Shown one piece after another: positions 10,326 to 18,576 of a stretch of 64,000 nt of DNA. This stretch comes from Nocardioides sp. REDSEA-S33_B3 (GTDB taxonomy: Bacteria; Actinomycetota; Actinomycetes; Propionibacteriales; Nocardioidaceae). The notes beneath the pieces were generated by a model. It did no database searches and had not been told where the DNA came from. It was given only the letters and a program-made list of their open reading frames with translations. How positions within the stretch are numbered: the stretch's first letter is position 1; every line of letters starts with the position of its first letter. Both the position numbers and the translations under genes were made by a program. Where the stretch lies: NCBI GenBank assembly GCA_001627335.1, contig LUPK01000033.1, positions 62,001 to 126,000 of the forward strand, given 5' to 3'.

Positions 10326-10348
10326 AGTTGAGTGGAACAGACTCAACT
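10326..10348. promoter_or_regulatory. HAIR operator (HspR binding site) upstream of clpB
   Basis: AGTTGAGT-N7-ACTCAACT is a perfect inverted repeat with eight-base arms. The HspR-associated inverted repeat consensus is CTTGAGT-N7-ACTCAAG, so six of seven positions match in each arm with the exact seven-base spacer. It sits 60 bp before the clpB start codon. HspR is encoded at 3904-4350 in the same window, so both regulator and operator are visible. Confidence 0.93.
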
Positions 10349-10408
10349 TGCGCCGCGTTGCAGCAGGTGAGAGACACACTCGGTCCAGCCGTCCAGGAGG
10401 AGACGCCC

Positions 10409-13000
10409 ATGAGTCAGTTCGGTGCCGACAAGTTCACGACCCGCAGCCGGGAGGCGATCGAGACCGCGCAGGTGACTGCCACCTCGGCCGGCCACTCGGC
10501 CACCGAGCCCATCCACCTGCTCGTCGCGCTGCTGTCGCAGGAGGACGGCGTCGCCCGCTCGCTGGTGACCAAGGCCGGTGTCGACGCGGCCGCGCTCGTC
10601 GCCGGTGCGCGCAGTGCCCTCGAGCAGCTGCCCCGCGCCAGCGGTGCCACCGTGCAGCAGCCCGCGGCCTCGGCCGCGCTCACGCGCGTGCTGGCGTCCG
10701 CGCTCGACCTGGCCGCCTCGATGAAGGACGACTACGTCGCGACCGAGCACCTGCTCATCGCGCTGGCCGGCACCGAGTCCAGCGCGCAGAAGGTCCTCAC
10801 CGACGTGGGGCTGACCGAGGCGGGGCTGCGGGAGGGCCTGACCGCCGTGCGCGGCAGCCGGCGCGTCACCAGCCAGGACGCCGAGGACACCTACGAGGCG
10901 CTGGAGAAGTACTCCGTGGACCTCACGGCCGCCGCGGAGGAGGGCAAGCTCGACCCGGTCATCGGTCGCGACGCGGAGATCCGCCGCGTCGTGCAGGTGC
11001 TGAGCCGGCGTACGAAGAACAACCCGGTGCTCATCGGCGAGCCCGGCGTCGGCAAGACCGCCGTCGTCGAGGGGCTGGCCCAGCGCGTCGTCGACGGCGA
11101 CGTCCCCGACTCCCTCAAGGGCCGCCGGGTGCTGTCGCTCGACCTGGCCGCGATGGTGGCCGGCGCGAAGTACCGCGGCGAGTTCGAGGAGCGGCTCAAG
11201 GCGGTGCTCGAGGAGATCAAGTCCGCCGAGGGGCAGATCATCACCTTCATCGACGAGCTGCACACCGTCGTCGGTGCGGGCGCCGGCGGCGACTCCGCGA
11301 TGGACGCCGGCAACATGCTCAAGCCGATGCTGGCGCGCGGTGAGCTGCACATGATCGGTGCGACCACCCTCGACGAGTACCGCGAGCGCATCGAGAAGGA
11401 CCCCGCGCTCGAGCGGCGCTTCCAGCAGGTGCTGGTCGGCGAGCCGAGCGTCGAGGACACCATCCAGATCCTGCGCGGCATCCAGGAGAAGTACGAGGCG
11501 CACCACGGGGTGCGCATCACCGACGCCGCGCTGGTCGCTGCCGCCACCCTGTCCGACCGCTACATCAGCGGCCGTCAGCTGCCCGACAAGGCCATCGACC
11601 TCATCGACGAGGCCGCCTCGCGGCTGCGCATGGAGATCGAGTCCTCGCCGGAGGAGGTCGACCAGCTGCGCCGCCACGTCGACCGGCTGAAGATGGAGGA
11701 GTTCGCACTGGCCAAGGAGACCGACGACGCCTCGGTCGAGCGGCTCGCCGCGCTGCGCGCCGACCTCGCCGACGCCGAGGAGGAGCTGCGCGGCCTGGAG
11801 GCCCGCTGGGAGCGGGAGAAGTCCACGCTCGAGGGCGAGGGCGAGCTGCGTCGCCAGCTCGACGCCCTGCGCATCGAGGCCGAGCGGCTGCAGCGCGAGG
11901 GCGACCTCGGCCAGGCCAGCGAGATCCTCTACGGCCGCATCCCCGCGCTGGAGAAGCAGATCGCCGCCGCGGCCGACTCCGCGGAGCAGCGCGACCTCGA
12001 GCCGCTGGTCGGCGAGGAGGTCGGCCCCGAGCAGATCGCCGACGTCGTCGAGGCCTGGACCGGCATCCCCACCGGCCGGCTGCTGGAGGGCGAGTCCACC
12101 AAGCTGCTGGAGATGGAGGCGGTCATCGGCGAGCGGCTCATCGGCCAGCGTGAGGCGGTCACGGCCGTCAGCGACGCCGTACGCCGCTCGCGGGCCGGGA
12201 TCTCCGACCCCAACCGGCCCACGGGGTCGTTCCTGTTCCTCGGCCCGACCGGTGTCGGCAAGACCGAGCTCGCGAAGGCGCTGGCGGACTTCCTGTTCGA
12301 CGACGAGCGGGCGATCGTGCGGATCGACATGAGCGAGTACTCCGAGAAGCACGCGGTCTCGCGGCTGGTCGGTGCCCCTCCGGGCTACGTCGGCTACGAC
12401 GAGGGCGGTCAGCTGACCGAGGCGGTCCGCCGCCGCCCGTACTCCGTCGTCCTGCTCGACGAGGTCGAGAAGGCCCACCCCGAGGTCTTCGACATCCTGC
12501 TGCAGGTGCTCGACGACGGTCGGCTCACCGACGGCCAGGGCCGCACCGTCGACTTCCGCAACACGCTGCTGATCCTCACCAGCAACCTGGGCTCTCAGCA
12601 CCTCGTCGACCCGCTGCTGGACCCGGAGAAGCGCAAGGAGTCGGTGCTGGCGGTCGTGCGGTCGGCCTTCAAGCCGGAGTTCCTCAACCGGCTCGACGAG
12701 ATCGTCACCTTCGACGCGCTGTCCAAGGACGACCTGACCCACATCGTCGACCTGCAGCTCGCGCTGCTGGAGAAGCGGCTGGCCGTGCGCCGGATCAGCA
12801 TCGCCGTCTCCGACGCCGCGCGGACCTGGCTGGCCGACGTCGGCTACGACCCGGCGTACGGCGCCCGCCCGCTGCGCCGGCTGATCCAGTCGGCCATCGG
12901 CGACCCGCTGGCCCGGATGCTGATCAGCGGCGAGGTCACCGACGGGGGCACGGTGTCGGTCGACGTCGGCGACGACGGGCTGGTCCTCTCCGCCGGCTGA
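10409..13000 (+). CDS. clpB: ATP-dependent disaggregase ClpB
   Basis: Hexameric AAA+ chaperone that pulls polypeptides out of aggregates together with DnaK. The 863-residue product has the Clp N-domain repeats (about 1-145), a first AAA module with Walker A GEPGVGKT and Walker [10 protein letters not shown], the middle coiled-coil region (about 405-525) and a second AAA module with GPTGVGKT and a C-terminal arginine-finger region. There is no ClpP-binding IGF-type loop, which fits ClpB rather than ClpA/C. The ATG at 10409 has AGGAGG nine bases upstream; the frame is open further upstream but that stretch contains the HAIR operator. Control by HspR is supported by the operator at 10326-10348. 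Confidence 0.97.
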   Translation: MSQFGADKFTTRSREAIETAQVTATSAGHSATEPIHLLVALLSQEDGVARSLVTKAGVDAAALVAGARSALEQLPRASGATVQQPAASAALTRVLASALDLAASMKDDYVATEHLLIALAGTESSAQKVLTDVGLTEAGLREGLTAVRGSRRVTSQDAEDTYEALEKYSVDLTAAAEEGKLDPVIGRDAEIRRVVQVLSRRTKNNPVLIGEPGVGKTAVVEGLAQRVVDGDVPDSLKGRRVLSLDLAAMVAGAKYRGEFEERLKAVLEEIKSAEGQIITFIDELHTVVGAGAGGDSAMDAGNMLKPMLARGELHMIGATTLDEYRERIEKDPALERRFQQVLVGEPSVEDTIQILRGIQEKYEAHHGVRITDAALVAAATLSDRYISGRQLPDKAIDLIDEAASRLRMEIESSPEEVDQLRRHVDRLKMEEFALAKETDDASVERLAALRADLADAEEELRGLEARWEREKSTLEGEGELRRQLDALRIEAERLQREGDLGQASEILYGRIPALEKQIAAAADSAEQRDLEPLVGEEVGPEQIADVVEAWTGIPTGRLLEGESTKLLEMEAVIGERLIGQREAVTAVSDAVRRSRAGISDPNRPTGSFLFLGPTGVGKTELAKALADFLFDDERAIVRIDMSEYSEKHAVSRLVGAPPGYVGYDEGGQLTEAVRRRPYSVVLLDEVEKAHPEVFDILLQVLDDGRLTDGQGRTVDFRNTLLILTSNLGSQHLVDPLLDPEKRKESVLAVVRSAFKPEFLNRLDEIVTFDALSKDDLTHIVDLQLALLEKRLAVRRISIAVSDAARTWLADVGYDPAYGARPLRRLIQSAIGDPLARMLISGEVTDGGTVSVDVGDDGLVLSAG

Positions 13001-13042
13001 GGCGCACCCGTCCGGTGCGCTCGGAGGCGGGAACGCTCCCGT

Positions 13043-13136
13043 CCGGGCGCACCCCCGGCGCCGGGATCCACCCCTTCCACTCCTTCGTCGCTCCAGGGGG
13101 GCCAATCCCGCCACCCGCCGCCGGGGGTGCGCCCGG
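13043..13136. repeat. Perfect 18-bp inverted repeat with 58-bp interior
   Basis: CCGGGCGCACCCCCGGCG at 13043-13060 is matched exactly by its reverse complement at 13119-13136. The element lies between the convergent clpB and pentapeptide-protein genes. It would form a long-stem hairpin in either transcript and may act as a terminator, or it may be the inverted termini of a small non-autonomous element. Confidence 0.8.
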
Positions 13137-13174
13137 CCGTCCGCGTCCCCACCTCAGCGGCGGGACGCCCCGAC

Positions 13175-13927
13175 TCAGCGGCGGGCGGCGGCGAGCTGGG
13201 GGCCGGAGAGGAAGAGTGCGTCGTCGACGAGGGCGCCGCGCAGGTCGGCACCGCGCAGGTCGGCGCCCAGCAGGTCGGCGGGGCCGAGGTCGACGCCCGA
13301 GAGGTCGGCCCCGATCAGCAGGGCGCCGCGGAGGCCGGCGCCGTGCAGGTCCGCCCCGCGGAGGTCGGCGCCGGCCAGGTCCGCTCGGGAGTGGTCCGGG
13401 CGTCCGGGTCCGCGCACCCGGCGCGAGGCGGCCCCCAGCAGCTCCCCGCAGGTCTCGTGCAGCTCGTCGAGGTCGGCGGTCAGCAGCTCCAGCGGCGGGG
13501 CGTCGCGGAGGGTCCACAGCTGCTCGGCGAGTGCCGCCGCGGCAGGGTCGGGGGAGCGCCGTTCGACCTCCTCGAGGTGCAGCAGCATCTCGTGGAGCAG
13601 CCGCTGAGCGGACAGGACGGCCGCCATCTCGCCGAGGTCCTCGACCTCGCGCCACGAGCGGCCCCCGTAGGTGACCGCCGTGAGGTGCTGCCCGGCACCG
13701 AAGCACTCGAAGGTCGCGCAGCCCGACCATCCCTTCTCGACCAGGTCGGCGTGGATGCCGCAACGGTCGTCGGCGAGGAGGTTCCGGCACGGCACCTGGC
13801 CGGGCTTGTCGGCCCCGAACCCGTCGTCGCGGCGGTAGGGCAGCAGGACGCAGCACAGCCCGGTGCACGCCGAGCAGTCCGCGGTCAGGGCGGCGGCGCG
13901 GCCGTCGCCGAGGGAGTCCGGGAGCAC
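13175..13927 (-). CDS. Pentapeptide repeat protein with N-terminal cysteine cluster
   Basis: The 250-residue protein begins with a cysteine-rich domain (CSACTGLCC, then VPCRNL, DDRCGIH, WSGCATFECF) resembling the YkgJ-type metal-binding cluster. It continues through a helical middle and ends in about ten A(D/N)LxG-type pentapeptide repeats (roughly residues 185-240), expected to form a right-handed quadrilateral helix. The combination suggests a metal- or iron-sulfur-binding protein, but its target is unknown. GTG 13927 is chosen because a GATGAT hexamer lies six bases upstream, the leaderless pattern seen repeatedly here. GTG codons at 13993 and 14002 are alternatives. Confidence 0.8.
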   Translation of the reverse strand: MLPDSLGDGRAAALTADCSACTGLCCVLLPYRRDDGFGADKPGQVPCRNLLADDRCGIHADLVEKGWSGCATFECFGAGQHLTAVTYGGRSWREVEDLGEMAAVLSAQRLLHEMLLHLEEVERRSPDPAAAALAEQLWTLRDAPPLELLTADLDELHETCGELLGAASRRVRGPGRPDHSRADLAGADLRGADLHGAGLRGALLIGADLSGVDLGPADLLGADLRGADLRGALVDDALFLSGPQLAAARR

Positions 13928-14056
13928 CCGCCCATCATCCCCGTGCCCGTCCAGCCGGACGGACCGGGCGTCGGTGGGGCGTGACCGGGGCACGACCGGC
14001 ACCCGGCGTACGACGCTGGGCGCGGCGCGCACCCAGCGGTCTGCTGGAATGGGGCC

Positions 14057-15208
14057 GTGCCGAACCCCCACGACCGCCCCCGCCAGGTGACGATGGCCGG
14101 CTGGGTGACGATCCTCGGGTCGGTCCTGGTGATCCTCTCCGTGTTCGCCCAGATCGGCTCCCTGGACTCCCTCGACACCCGCCGCGGCATCGAGGAGCTG
14201 CTCGCGAACCCGCCGCTGCACGCGCTGGACCTCGAGGTCACCTCCGTCCTCGACGTCGTCCGCCTGCTCGCGACGGTGACCGGCGCGCTGGCCGCGGCCA
14301 CCGCCATCCTGGGCTGGCAGGTGATGCAGCGCAGCCGCTCCGCCCGGTTGGCGCTCACGGTCCTGGCGGTGCCGCTGTTCCTCCTCGGCTTCGTCACCGG
14401 CGGCTTCGCGACCTCCCTGGTGGCCGCGGCCGCCGTGATCCTGTGGCTGCAGCCCTCGCGCGCCTGGGTCAACGGGGACCCGGTCCCCGAGCGATACCTC
14501 CGCCCGCCGTCCGAGGCACGGCGCGACCGCGACGCAGGTGACGCCGGCGACGCCGGCGATGACCGGCCTTCGGGCACAGGCTGGCCCCCGCCGCTCCCGC
14601 CGCAGGACGCCCCCACGGATGGTCCCGCGCAGGGGCGGCCCGACGGCCCCGCGCCCTACACCGGCTTCGGCCAGCAGCCCGGTCAGGAGTCGGGCCAGTT
14701 CCCCGGGCCGCAGGGTGGTGCGTGGCCCCAGCAGCTCTCGCCGTACGCCGCCGGCGACCGCGCCCCGCGAGGGCCCGCTCCGCAGCCGCTGCGCGCGGGG
14801 CTGGTGATCACCTGGGTGACCTGCGCGATGGTGCTGCTCGGGCTCGGGCTGAGCGTGGTCGCGATGGCGATCGACCCGTCGCTGGTCGACGACGAGATCC
14901 AGCGCGCGATGGACGAGCAGCCGGCCATGGCCGCCGAGGTGACCGTCGAGCAGGTGCGGATCGCGCTGTTCGTGGTGCTGGGCGGCTTCGCGCTGTGGGC
15001 GCTCCTGGCTGCCGGTCTCGCGGTCCTCGCCTGGGTCGGCCGCTCGTGGGCCTGGATCCTGCTCTGCATCTCCGCCGGCCTGGCCGCGGGCCTCTTCCTG
15101 GCCGTCACCGTGCTGGGCGGTCTGGTGGCCGTCGTGGCCCTCGCCGCGTCCTCGGGCACCCTCGCGCTGCTGATCAGGCCCGAGGTGCGGGAGTGGTACC
15201 GCCGCTGA
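14057..15208 (+). CDS. Membrane protein with proline-rich cytoplasmic loop, unknown function
   Basis: The 383-residue protein has three N-terminal membrane segments (about 14-32, 70-90, 97-135), a long loop rich in Pro, Gly, Gln and Asp (about 140-255), and three or four C-terminal membrane segments. Such proline-rich loops are common in actinobacterial membrane proteins of unknown role. No family was recognised. GTG 14057 follows a TGGAAT hexamer by six bases and has no Shine-Dalgarno site, so it is probably leaderless. It is divergent from the pentapeptide gene and ends just before the 46-bp palindrome at 15213-15258. Confidence 0.8.
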   Translation: MPNPHDRPRQVTMAGWVTILGSVLVILSVFAQIGSLDSLDTRRGIEELLANPPLHALDLEVTSVLDVVRLLATVTGALAAATAILGWQVMQRSRSARLALTVLAVPLFLLGFVTGGFATSLVAAAAVILWLQPSRAWVNGDPVPERYLRPPSEARRDRDAGDAGDAGDDRPSGTGWPPPLPPQDAPTDGPAQGRPDGPAPYTGFGQQPGQESGQFPGPQGGAWPQQLSPYAAGDRAPRGPAPQPLRAGLVITWVTCAMVLLGLGLSVVAMAIDPSLVDDEIQRAMDEQPAMAAEVTVEQVRIALFVVLGGFALWALLAAGLAVLAWVGRSWAWILLCISAGLAAGLFLAVTVLGGLVAVVALAASSGTLALLIRPEVREWYRR

Positions 15209-15212
15209 ACGA

Positions 15213-15258
15213 GTCGTGCCCCTGAGCGGGCGCCATGACGCCCGTTCAGGGGCACGAC
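15213..15258. repeat. 46-bp palindromic repeat, copy A
   Basis: The palindrome starts GTCGTGCCCCTGAGCGGGCG and ends with its near-complement CAGGGGCACGAC; 21 of 23 positions pair and one mismatch is a G-U wobble. Copies B (25182-25227) and C (54318-54363) share length and ends. This copy lies between convergent genes (15208 and 15275) and probably also terminates transcription. Confidence 0.9.
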
Positions 15259-15274
15259 CCCCTTCGGGACAGCG

Positions 15275-16471
15275 TCAGCGGGCGAGGTCGGCCGACGCCA
15301 GCCGCTGGATCCCCTCGGTGATCACCTCGCCGGTCTTGCAGAACGCCCACCGCACCAGGTGCCGCCCGGCCGCGGGGTCGTCGGAGAAGAACCCCTGCAG
15401 CGGGATGGGGACGACCCCGGCCCGCTCGGCGACGCCGAGGCTGAAGGTCCGCCCGTCCTCCCAGCCGAGGTGCTCGACGTCGGTGACGGTGAAGTAGGTG
15501 CCCTCGCTCGTGCGGGGCGCGAGCCCCACCGAGCGCAGCCCGTCGAGCAGCAGGTCGCGTCGCGCCTGCAGGTCGCGGGCCAGCTCGAGCGGCCAGTCGG
15601 CCTCGTGGTCCAGTGCGTGCGCGACGGCCGGCTGCAGCGGCGAGCCGGAGGTGAAGGTCAGCCACTGCTTGGCCGCGAGCACGGCGGCGACCAGCGGCGC
15701 CGGGCCGGTGGCCCACCCGACCTTCCAGCCGGTGAAGGACCACGACTTGCCCACGCTGGAGAGGGTGAGCGTCCGCTCGCGCATCCCGGGCAGGCTCGCC
15801 AGCGGCACGTGCCCCTCTGCCGACAGGGCGTCGTCGAAGACCAGGTGCTCGTAGACCTCGTCGGTGACCACCAGCAGGTCGTGCTCGGTCGCGACGTCGG
15901 CGACGGCCTGCAGCTCCTCGCGGGTCAGCACGGTCCCGGTCGGGTTGTGCGGGGTGTTGAGCAGGATCATCCGGGTGCGGGGCGTGATCGCCGCGCGCAG
16001 CTCGTCGGGGTCGGGGCGGAAGTCGGGCGCGCGGAGCGTCACCCCGCGGCGTACCCCGCCGGCCATCGAGATCATCGCGTCGTAGGAGTCGTACGACGGC
16101 TCCAGCACCACCACCTCGTCGCCGGGCTCCACGAGCGCGAGCAGGGCCGCCGCGATGCCCTCGGTCGCCCCGGTGGTCACGCAGACCTCGGTGTCGGGGT
16201 CGAGCTCGATGCCGTGGTGGCGCTGCTGGTGCCGGGCGATCGCCTGGCGCAGCGCGGGCACGCCGATGCCGGGGGCGTACTGGTTCGCGCCCTCGCGCAG
16301 CGCCTCCACCGCGCGCTCGACGACCGAGGCGGGGCCGTCGACGTCGGGGAACCCCTGACCGAGGTTGACCGCCCCCGTCCGCACCGCGAGTGCCGACATC
16401 TCCGAGAAGATCGTCGGCGGGATCCCGGCCAGGCGGGAGGCGAGCAGCGGACGATCAGCGGGGGCCACCAT
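15275..16471 (-). CDS. Pyridoxal-phosphate aminotransferase, class I/II (DapC-like)
   Basis: Cytosolic PLP enzyme of 398 residues. The signature NLGQGFPDVDGP near the N-terminus, NTPHNPTG, TDEVYEHLVFDD and the PLP-lysine motif SSVGKSWSFTGWKVGW identify a fold-type I aminotransferase of the YbdL/kynurenine-aminotransferase/DapC group. Its N-terminus and overall pattern resemble mycobacterial N-succinyldiaminopimelate aminotransferase DapC, which would place it in lysine and peptidoglycan precursor synthesis, but methionine or aromatic 2-oxoacid substrates are also possible. ATG 16471 lies seven bases after a TACGGT hexamer on the minus strand, indicating a leaderless transcript. It is divergent from pyrE with only 49 bp between start codons. 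Confidence 0.9.
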   Translation of the reverse strand: MVAPADRPLLASRLAGIPPTIFSEMSALAVRTGAVNLGQGFPDVDGPASVVERAVEALREGANQYAPGIGVPALRQAIARHQQRHHGIELDPDTEVCVTTGATEGIAAALLALVEPGDEVVVLEPSYDSYDAMISMAGGVRRGVTLRAPDFRPDPDELRAAITPRTRMILLNTPHNPTGTVLTREELQAVADVATEHDLLVVTDEVYEHLVFDDALSAEGHVPLASLPGMRERTLTLSSVGKSWSFTGWKVGWATGPAPLVAAVLAAKQWLTFTSGSPLQPAVAHALDHEADWPLELARDLQARRDLLLDGLRSVGLAPRTSEGTYFTVTDVEHLGWEDGRTFSLGVAERAGVVPIPLQGFFSDDPAAGRHLVRWAFCKTGEVITEGIQRLASADLAR

Positions 16472-16478
16472 GCCCACC

Positions 16479-16513
16479 ACCGTAGACACGGCCGCCTGCG
16501 CGCCCTGTTGAAT
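16479..16513. promoter_or_regulatory. Divergent leaderless promoters, aminotransferase and pyrE
   Basis: On the minus strand TACGGT (16484-16479) ends seven bases before ATG 16471. On the plus strand TTGAAT (16508-16513) ends seven bases before GTG 16521. Neither gene has a Shine-Dalgarno site, so both transcripts probably start at the start codon. The two -10 elements are only 23 bp apart, so the -35 region of each must overlap the other promoter. Confidence 0.6.
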
Positions 16514-16520
16514 GTCCCCC

Positions 16521-17072
16521 GTGACCGACGCGAACGCCACGGACCCGGCGCTGGCCGCCGACATCGACGCCCGCTGCCGCCTGACCGGCACCTTCACGCT
16601 GCGCTCGGGGCAGGTGGCCGACACCTACTTCGACAAGTACCTCTTCGAGGCCGACCCCGCCCTGCTCAAGCGGGTCGCGACGCAGATGGTGCCGCTGCTG
16701 CCGGAGGACACCGAGCTGCTCGGCGGGCTCGAGCTCGGCGGCGTGCCGATCGCGACGATGGTCGCGCAGCTGACGGGCACGCCGGCGCTGTTCGTGCGCA
16801 AGTTGGCCAAGGAGTACGGCACCTGCAAGCTCGCCGAGGGCCCCGACGTGTCCGGCCGCCGGATCACGCTGATCGAGGACGTGATCACCACCGGTGGCGC
16901 GGTCCGCGACGCGACGCGAGAGCTGCGCGCGGCCGGCGCGATCGTGGAGACGGTGGTCTGTGCGATCGACCGCAGCCCCGAGGGCGAGAACCCGCTGGCC
17001 GACGTCGGCCTCGAGGTGCGCCCCGTGCTGACCCGCGCCCAGCTCGACGCCGCGTCCCAGGCCGCCGGCTGA
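16521..17072 (+). CDS. pyrE: Orotate phosphoribosyltransferase
   Basis: Joins orotate to PRPP to give OMP in pyrimidine synthesis; cytosolic. The 183-residue product has the FTLRSG and SYFDKY-like start (DTYFDKYLF), the phosphoribosyl-binding motif ITLIEDVITTGGA and the flexible loop VRKLAKEYGTCKLAEG typical of the PyrE family. GTG 16521 is preferred over ATG 16512 because the latter overlaps the TTGAAT -10-like hexamer and GTG follows it by seven bases. The stop overlaps the DUF368 start (TGATG), so the two genes are co-transcribed. Confidence 0.93.
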   Translation: MTDANATDPALAADIDARCRLTGTFTLRSGQVADTYFDKYLFEADPALLKRVATQMVPLLPEDTELLGGLELGGVPIATMVAQLTGTPALFVRKLAKEYGTCKLAEGPDVSGRRITLIEDVITTGGAVRDATRELRAAGAIVETVVCAIDRSPEGENPLADVGLEVRPVLTRAQLDAASQAAG

Positions 17073-18031
17073 TGACCGCCTCCGACGTCACCGCCGAGCC
17101 GGTACGCCGCTCGCGGGCCCTGCTCCCGCTCGACCTGCTCCGGGGCTTCCTCATCGGGATGGCCGAGCTGGTCCCGGGCGTCAGCGGGGGCACGGTGGCG
17201 CTGGTGACCGGCGTCTACGACGAGCTCATCGACTCCGCGTCGCACGTGATCGGCGCCGCCCGGCAGGGCGTCTCCGGCCGGACCGCCGCGCTGCGGACCG
17301 AGCTCGCGCGCACCGACTGGTGGCTGGTCCTGCCCGTGCTGGTCGGCATGGGCGCCGCGGTGCTGACGGTGGCCGGCGTCATGGAGTCCTTCGTCTCCGA
17401 CCACCCCGAGCACGCCCGGGGGCTGTTCTTCGGCCTGGTGCTGGTCAGCATCCTGGTGCCGATCCGGATGCTCCCCGAGGCGACCCGGCCGCGCTGGGCC
17501 GACGCGCTGCTGGTGGTCGCCGTGGCCGTGGTCGCCTTCGTGGTCGTGGGACTGGCCGGCTCGGGTGCGACCGCGGACCCGCCGCTGGTGCTGGTCGCCC
17601 TCGCAGCCTCGGTCGCGATCTGCGCGCTGGTGCTGCCCGGGGTCTCCGGGTCGTTCTTCCTGCTGACGGTCGGGCTCTACACGACCACCCTGGACGCGGT
17701 CGACTCCCGCGACCTGGTCTACGTGGGGGTCTTCGCGGTGGGTGCGATCAGCGGGCTCGTGGTCTTCGTGCCGGTGCTGCGGCACCTGCTGCACGCGCAC
17801 CGCCGCACCACGCTGCTGGTGATGTCTGGCCTGCTGGCCGGGTCGCTGCGCGCGCTGTGGCCCTGGCAGGAGGTGCCCGAGGGCGCAGCGGGGGAGGCGC
17901 ACGGCCCGGGGGCGCTGCTGGCGCCGTACGACCCGGTGGGCGGGCCGGTGCTGCTGATGCTGCTCGGGGCGGCCGTCGTAGCCGCGCTGCTCAGCCTCGA
18001 GACCTGGCGAGCTCGCGTCGCCACTCGATGA
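17072..18031 (+). CDS. DUF368 membrane protein (PopT-type polyprenyl-phosphate translocase candidate)
   Basis: The 319-residue membrane protein has eight or more hydrophobic segments and the DUF368 signature GFLIGMAELVPGVSGGT near the N-terminus, with a second related LVLPGVSGSFFLLTVG in the middle that suggests an internal repeat. DUF368 proteins (PopT) and DedA proteins (UptA) are the two families reported to flip undecaprenyl phosphate back across the membrane for reuse in cell-wall synthesis. It starts at ATG 17072, overlapping the pyrE stop by one base. Its 3' end overlaps the convergent, damaged DedA gene by 41 bp, so the genome has both families side by side. Confidence 0.9.
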   Translation: MTASDVTAEPVRRSRALLPLDLLRGFLIGMAELVPGVSGGTVALVTGVYDELIDSASHVIGAARQGVSGRTAALRTELARTDWWLVLPVLVGMGAAVLTVAGVMESFVSDHPEHARGLFFGLVLVSILVPIRMLPEATRPRWADALLVVAVAVVAFVVVGLAGSGATADPPLVLVALAASVAICALVLPGVSGSFFLLTVGLYTTTLDAVDSRDLVYVGVFAVGAISGLVVFVPVLRHLLHAHRRTTLLVMSGLLAGSLRALWPWQEVPEGAAGEAHGPGALLAPYDPVGGPVLLMLLGAAVVAALLSLETWRARVATR

Positions 18032-18537
18032 CCAGCGGGATCGCGAAGACCGCGAGGATCGCGAGCAGCGCGAAGTCGAGGTTGTCGCCGAGCCACTTGA
18101 TGTTGCCGAGGAAGTAGCCGAGCAGCGTGATGCCGACGACCCACAGCACCGCGCCGACGAAGCTCCACACGAAGAACATGCCGCGGTCCATCCGGGTTGC
18201 GCCGGCCACCACGGTGATGAAGGTGCGCACGAAGGCCACGAACCGGCCGAGCACCAGCGCGACCGCGCCGTGCTCGTCGAAGAACTCGTGGGTGCGGTCG
18301 AAGTGCTTGCGGCGCAGGAACCGTCCGTCGCGCTCGTAGAGCGGCGGGCTGCTCGGTGGCGATGAACAGCCCGATGCTGAACAGCAGGGTGTCGCCGGGC
18401 AGGAACGGGAACAGCAGCCCGCACTCGACGAACAGCACCGCCAGGCTGATCCAGAAGAGCGCCTCCCCGAAATGACCCAGCCACCACTCCAGGTCGAGGA
18501 ACTCGATGCCGAACAGGAGCGGCTCGATCCCCATCAC
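17991..18537 (-). pseudogene. DedA family membrane protein, frameshifted and internally deleted
   Basis: The first part, from GTG 18537 (or ATG 18534), reads a DedA N-terminus with LFPFLPGDTLLFSIGLFIAT. Near 18345 the frame breaks. The next frame carries the rest: YERDGRFLRRKHFDRTHEFF, then VAFVRTFITVVAGATRM and a C-terminal membrane segment. DedA relatives normally have about 30 more residues with a membrane segment and GNxxGYxIGR between these parts, so roughly 90-100 bp plus the frame appear lost. It could be a real lesion or an assembly error. TAGGCT at 18549-18544 (minus) lies six bases before GTG 18537. Confidence 0.82.
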
Positions 18538-18543
18538 CCGTTC

Positions 18544-18570
18544 AGCCTAGCCAGCACCCCCGACTACCGT
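18544..18570. promoter_or_regulatory. Divergent leaderless promoters, DedA and TrmH-family genes
   Basis: TAGGCT on the minus strand (18549-18544) is six bases from GTG 18537, and TACCGT on the plus strand (18565-18570) is six bases from GTG 18577. Only 39 bp separate the two start codons, so the promoters overlap. Because the TrmH gene depends on this spacer, the spacer may be conserved even though DedA is broken. Confidence 0.55.
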
Positions 18571-18576
18571 GCGGGG

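Noticed and set aside
10409..13000. clpB as clpC
   Set aside because: The middle coiled-coil domain is long and there is no ClpP-binding loop, so it is ClpB.
13175..14221. Longer pentapeptide protein starting near 14221
   Set aside because: The extension would overlap the divergent gene at 14057; GTG 13927 has a leaderless -10 and gives the expected cysteine-rich start.
17719..18537. A 272-residue intact protein read through the DedA locus in one frame
   Set aside because: After about 65 residues the frame turns Arg/Pro-rich and loses all membrane character, while the true DedA continuation is in another frame.
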